NCBI RefSeq assembly: GCF_030545015.1
Contig: NZ_CP120653.1
Coordinates: 2,108,001-2,172,000 of the forward strand
DNA length: 64,000 bases
Reading direction: 5' to 3'
DNA from: Myroides sp. JBRI-B21084
Lineage (GTDB): Bacteria > Bacteroidota > Bacteroidia > Flavobacteriales > Flavobacteriaceae
The notes under the pieces are model-generated. The model saw only the letters and a list, made by a program, of their open reading frames with translations. It had not been told where the DNA came from and searched no databases. Numbering within the stretch: the stretch's first letter is position 1; the number at the start of each line of letters is the position of its first letter. The translations under genes were made by a program, and so were the position numbers. This document shows positions 60,430 through 64,000 of the stretch, piece after piece.

Positions 60430-62544
60430 ATGAAAAAATTAATACGTTCAATTAGTATCGCTTCCTTGTTTATAACATTAAGCATAAACGCTCAAAATAC
60501 TGAAATGAATTATCCGCAAACCGAAAAGAAAGAGGTTATAGACACCTATTTTTCTACCAAAATATCAGATCCTTACCGTTGGTTAGAAGACGATCGTTCG
60601 GCCGAAACAGCCGCTTGGGTAACCGCTCAAAATAATCTTACTTTTACTTATTTAGATCGAATTCCGTATCGCGATCAATTAAAAAAGCAACTAACAGAAA
60701 AATGGAACTATGAAAAAATTGGTGCACCATTTGTAGAAGGTGATTTTACGTATTATTATAAAAACAATGGATTACAAAATCAATCTATTTTGTACAGAAA
60801 AGATGCAACAGGTAAAGAAGAGGTTTTCTTAGACCCAAATACCTTTTCAACCGATGGAACCACATCATTAGCCGATGTTTCATTTACAGAAGACGGTAGT
60901 TTGGTTGCCTATGCAATTTCTGAAGGCGGCAGCGATTGGCGAAAAATTATCGTTTTAAATGCAAAAGACAAATCGGTTGTTGGCGATACCTTGGTCGATG
61001 TGAAATTTTCTGGTATTGCTTGGTATAAAAACGAAGGTTTTTATTATTCAAGTTACGACAAACCAACAGGTTCAGAACTTTCGGCTAAAACAGATCAGCA
61101 CAAATTATATTACCACAAGTTAGGAACACCACAAAGTGCCGATAAAGTGGTATTTGGCGAAAAATACATTCGTCGTTATGTAAGCGGGTATGTAACCAAC
61201 GATCAAAAATATTTGGTGGTAACCGCTGCAAATGCAACATCAGGTAACGAATTGTATATTCAAGATTTAACAAAGCCAAACAGTCAAATACAAACTGTAG
61301 TTACAGGTTTTGCCAATGATTATGCTATAGTAGATTCTAAGGACGGAAATATTTACATTGAGACCAACTTAAACGCACCCAATAAAAAATTAATGGTTGT
61401 AAAAGCTGCAACAATAATTAATAAAGATACTTGGGAAGAACTTATTTTAGAATCAGATAACGTACTAGATTTATCAAAGGCAGGTGGCTATTTTTTTGCA
61501 CACTATATGAAAGATGCTGTTTCGGTTGTAGAACAATTTGATTATTCAGGTAAGTTTATTCGTAAAATTCAGTTACCTGGTTTAGGTACAGCAAGTGGTT
61601 TTAGCGATAAAAAAAATGCAAAAGAAGTATATTATTCATTTACCAATTACATAACGCCAGGTACAATTTATAAAATGAATATCGCTTCAGGAAAATCAGA
61701 AGTGTTTCAACAACCAAAAGTAAATTTTAACTCAAGTAATTACGAATCTAAACAAGTTTTTTATACTTCTAAAGATGGTACTAAAGTGCCAATGATGATA
61801 ACTTATAAAAAAGGGACCGAATTAAACGGTAACAACCCAACCATGCTTTATGCTTATGGTGGTTTCAATATTTCGTTAACACCAAGTTTTAGTGTTGCAA
61901 ATGCTGTTTGGTTAGAAAACGGCGGTGTGTATGCCGTAGCTAATTTACGTGGTGGTGGTGAATATGGTAAAAAATGGCACAATGCCGGTACTAAATTACA
62001 AAAGCAAAATGTTTTTGACGATTTTATTGCAGCTGCCGAATATTTAATTAATGAAAAATATACATCGAGCGAAAAATTAGCTATTCGCGGTGGATCAAAC
62101 GGTGGATTATTAGTTGGTGCAACCATGACCCAACGACCAGATTTAATGAAAGTAGCTTTACCAGCTGTTGGTGTGTTAGATATGTTGCGTTACCATACAT
62201 TTACGGCCGGTGCAGGTTGGGCGTACGATTACGGAACAGCCGAAGATTCTAATGAAATGTTTCAGTATTTAAAAGGATACTCTCCAGTACACAATGTAAA
62301 AGCAGGCGTTTCGTACCCAGCAACTATGATTACTACTGGCGATCACGACGATCGTGTGGTACCTGCGCATAGTTTTAAATTTGCTGCCGAATTGCAAGAC
62401 AAAAATGCGGGTAACAACCCAATGTTAATTCGTATTGATGTAAATGCAGGGCACGGTGCAGGAAAATCAGTACAACAAACCATTAACGAAAATGCCGATA
62501 TACAAGCGTTCACGCTTTGGAATATGGGAGTTAAAGAATTATAG
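60430..62544 (+). CDS. Prolyl oligopeptidase (S9A)
   Basis: A 704-residue serine peptidase that cuts after proline in short peptides. Signal peptide MKKLIRSISIASLFITLSIN, so it is periplasmic or secreted, with no T9SS domain. The N-terminal seven-bladed propeller domain spans about 90-420. In the catalytic domain: RGGGEYGKKWHNAG, the nucleophile in AIRGGSNGGLLVGATMTQRP, Asp in TTGDHDDRVVPAHSFKFAAE, and His in DVNAGHGAGKS. The ATG at 60430 follows the terminator of the previous gene, whereas the frame start at 60379 falls inside that hairpin. Confidence 0.94.
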   Translation: MKKLIRSISIASLFITLSINAQNTEMNYPQTEKKEVIDTYFSTKISDPYRWLEDDRSAETAAWVTAQNNLTFTYLDRIPYRDQLKKQLTEKWNYEKIGAPFVEGDFTYYYKNNGLQNQSILYRKDATGKEEVFLDPNTFSTDGTTSLADVSFTEDGSLVAYAISEGGSDWRKIIVLNAKDKSVVGDTLVDVKFSGIAWYKNEGFYYSSYDKPTGSELSAKTDQHKLYYHKLGTPQSADKVVFGEKYIRRYVSGYVTNDQKYLVVTAANATSGNELYIQDLTKPNSQIQTVVTGFANDYAIVDSKDGNIYIETNLNAPNKKLMVVKAATIINKDTWEELILESDNVLDLSKAGGYFFAHYMKDAVSVVEQFDYSGKFIRKIQLPGLGTASGFSDKKNAKEVYYSFTNYITPGTIYKMNIASGKSEVFQQPKVNFNSSNYESKQVFYTSKDGTKVPMMITYKKGTELNGNNPTMLYAYGGFNISLTPSFSVANAVWLENGGVYAVANLRGGGEYGKKWHNAGTKLQKQNVFDDFIAAAEYLINEKYTSSEKLAIRGGSNGGLLVGATMTQRPDLMKVALPAVGVLDMLRYHTFTAGAGWAYDYGTAEDSNEMFQYLKGYSPVHNVKAGVSYPATMITTGDHDDRVVPAHSFKFAAELQDKNAGNNPMLIRIDVNAGHGAGKSVQQTINENADIQAFTLWNMGVKEL

Positions 62545-62621
62545 TTTACACAAATGTGCCCCTATGAACTTGATTAACTACGTTCTATTCGCAAACTCGG
62601 GTCAGAGTCGCATTTTAAGAA

Positions 62622-62653
62622 AAAAATCCATCGTTTAACGCGATGGATTTTTG
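62622..62653. terminator. Bidirectional terminator
   Basis: AAAAATCCATCG and CGATGGATTTTT with a seven-base loop. It serves the oligopeptidase gene (+) and the small protein gene ending at 62654 (-). Confidence 0.88.
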
Positions 62654-62890
62654 TTATTTAGTAGGTTTGTCGCCGTTAGCCAGCGAAAATTTCACCGATT
62701 TTTTAGGATATTGTTCAACACTCATTGCACTTGGGTTGTTAATTAGTTTTTTAATGCTGATTTTATCGCCCAACTTAAAATTAGCTTCGGTAAGTTTATA
62801 ATCTAACAAATAAGGTCCGCAAAAGTAATTTCCTTTATCGTCTTTTTCTATAATGCCTTGGTATAAACCTTCTTTCGTTTCTTTTCCCAT
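62654..62890 (-). CDS. Small protein, unknown function
   Basis: A 78-residue cytoplasmic protein without signal peptide: MGKETKEGLYQGIIEKDDKG and FCGPYLLDYKLTEANFKLGD. It is probably beta-rich. It has its own promoter-like box and terminator, so it is probably real. The ATG at 62888-62890 is used; a GTG codon one position upstream is less likely. No family recognised. Confidence 0.65.
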   Translation of the reverse strand: MGKETKEGLYQGIIEKDDKGNYFCGPYLLDYKLTEANFKLGDKISIKKLINNPSAMSVEQYPKKSVKFSLANGDKPTK

Positions 62891-62908
62891 CACGTTTTAA
62901 TTAAGTTG

Positions 62909-62916
62909 CAAAGATA
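62909..62916 (-). promoter_or_regulatory. -7 element for the small protein gene
   Basis: On the minus strand, TATCTTTG, a match to TAnnTTTG. It lies 18 bp before the ATG. Confidence 0.5.
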
Positions 62917-63063
62917 CAGAGTATTTTTAGTAAAATTACATTCTAAATACAAGTAAGTTGTTGTAACAAAATCAATATTTGTTATGATAAATTTAAGGAA
63001 ACATTTTTACATTAAAATAAATCTTTCCCTAATTTTATAAAATCAAACATAAACAAATAAAAA

Positions 63064-64000
63064 ATGGCAACAAAAGCGTATGCAGCCTTTAATGCGGTAG
63101 ATCCGTTAGGGCCACACACTATAGAACGTAGAAATTTAAACGCAAAAGATGTATTTATTAAAATAGCTTATTGCGGTGTTTGTCACAGCGATTTACATAC
63201 CGCAAAGTCCGATTGGGGACCAGCAAATTACCCAGCAGTTCCTGGGCACGAAATTGTAGGAACAGTTGAAGCTATTGGTGCTGAAGTTACTAAATTTAAA
63301 GTAGGCGATATTGTGGGGGTAGGCTGTATGGTAGAATCGTGCCAACATTGCCATTCGTGCGATGAAGGTTTAGAGCAGTATTGTGAGAATGGTTTTACAG
63401 GAACCTACAATTCTAAAAACTCAAAATACGGTGGCATTACTTACGGCGGTTATTCAGAAAACATTGTGGTTGAAGAAGGTTTTGTATTAAACATACCAAC
63501 CAATTTACCTTTAGAAAACGTAGCGCCTTTATTGTGTGCGGGTATTACAACTTGGTCGCCATTGCGCCATTGGAATGTGAAAAAAGGCGATAAAGTAGGC
63601 GTTGTTGGTTTAGGTGGTTTGGGTCATATGGGTGTTAAATTTGCCAAAGCAATGGGCGCACATGTGGTAATGATAACTACATCGGCAAGTAAAGGCGAAG
63701 ACGCTATGAAATTAGGAGCCGATGAGGTGTTGATTTCGAAAGATGCCGAACAAATGAAAAAACATGCCTATAGTTTTGATTTTCTATTGAATACCATTCC
63801 GGTGGCACATGATGTAAATCCGTACTTGTTGTTGTTAAAACTAGATAAAACCATGTGCATGGTTGGTGCTATTGAACCTTTTCCAATTCATGGCGGAGTG
63901 TTGATTAACAAACGCAGAAACATTGCTGGGTCGTTAATCGGTGGAATTAAAGAAACCCAAGAAATGCTTGATTTTTGTGGCGAACACGGTGTTGTTTCTG
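63064..64000 (+). CDS. Zinc-dependent alcohol dehydrogenase (cinnamyl/YahK-like), 3'-truncated by the window
   Basis: The first 312 residues of an MDR-superfamily dehydrogenase, probably about 350 in full. Catalytic zinc ligands: Cys in IAYCGVCHSDLHTAKSDWG, His in PAVPGHEIVGTVEAIG. The structural zinc site is ESCQHCHSCDEGLEQYCEN (four cysteines, C-x2-C-x2-C-x7-C). NADP-binding VGVVGLGGLGHMGVKFAKAM. This layout fits the YahK/cinnamyl-alcohol dehydrogenase family that reduces aldehydes with NADPH. No stop is reached before the window end. Confidence 0.93.
   Translation, partial: MATKAYAAFNAVDPLGPHTIERRNLNAKDVFIKIAYCGVCHSDLHTAKSDWGPANYPAVPGHEIVGTVEAIGAEVTKFKVGDIVGVGCMVESCQHCHSCDEGLEQYCENGFTGTYNSKNSKYGGITYGGYSENIVVEEGFVLNIPTNLPLENVAPLLCAGITTWSPLRHWNVKKGDKVGVVGLGGLGHMGVKFAKAMGAHVVMITTSASKGEDAMKLGADEVLISKDAEQMKKHAYSFDFLLNTIPVAHDVNPYLLLLKLDKTMCMVGAIEPFPIHGGVLINKRRNIAGSLIGGIKETQEMLDFCGEHGVVS

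Noticed and set aside
62545..62621. A remnant of a further gene after the prolyl oligopeptidase
   Set aside because: The stretch is too short and shows no coding or repeat pattern beyond the following terminator.

Overview
The window looks like a chromosomal segment of a low-GC member of the Bacteroidota, most likely a Flavobacteriaceae species of the Flavobacterium/Myroides type. The evidence is the Bacteroidota -7 promoter element (TAnnTTTG) ahead of many genes, several proteins with C-terminal type IX secretion (T9SS) sorting domains, a TonB receptor with an N-terminal carboxypeptidase-regulatory domain, many short SCxxDD lipoproteins, single-subunit SdhC, and a zeaxanthin-type carotenoid cluster. 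Genus and species cannot be settled from the sequence alone.

Layout. 1-7.3 kb: rnhA, a PfkB kinase, a long PurF, three small secreted proteins, aminopeptidase P and a ChaN-like protein. 7.4-11.8 kb: the succinate dehydrogenase operon sdhC-sdhA-(DUF2846-like gene)-sdhB, with an extra gene lodged between the two catalytic subunits. 11.8-20.7 kb: a nitrilase-family amidase, two T9SS cargo proteins, an Ig-like lipoprotein, ComF, glycyl-tRNA synthetase, an interrupted small lipoprotein gene and a tandem universal stress protein. 20.8-25.6 kb: rimP-nusA-infB behind a leader that carries a terminator-like hairpin. 25.7-30.9 kb: a zinc metallopeptidase, a 2-hydroxyacid dehydrogenase fused through a Gln/Asn/Tyr-rich repeat linker to a TM2 membrane domain, and a GbsR/MarR-type regulator followed by three small membrane proteins with matching inverted-repeat operators. 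30.9-38.2 kb: mgtE, rsmA, a DUF4286 gene, serS, an M1 aminopeptidase exported by T9SS, and rseP.

38.3-42.4 kb: three identical tRNA-Asn genes, then a mosaic, hairpin-rich accessory patch. Here a RES-domain gene and a small lipoprotein gene are each bounded by complementary 10-bp termini and separated by a 137-bp palindromic element, an arrangement resembling integron-type cassettes. 42.4-51.1 kb: another T9SS protein and, on the minus strand, a nine-gene run with almost no intergenic DNA: MarR-type regulator, crtI, crtB, unknown, SRPBCC, crtZ, crtY, lipocalin, photolyase. It reads as one light-protection operon making a zeaxanthin-like pigment and repairing UV damage. 51.1-54.9 kb: DUF3050, recJ and asd. 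54.9-58.8 kb: a His-rich small protein, a TonB receptor and two Ig-like lipoproteins that look like a metal-uptake locus. 58.8-64 kb: a pair of related lipoproteins, prolyl oligopeptidase, a small unknown protein and the 5' part of a zinc alcohol dehydrogenase cut by the window end.

The strongest candidates for something undescribed are the dehydrogenase-TM2 fusion, the cassette-like patch at 39.2-40.9 kb, the GbsR-operator-small-membrane-protein module, and the attenuator-like leader of rimP-nusA-infB.
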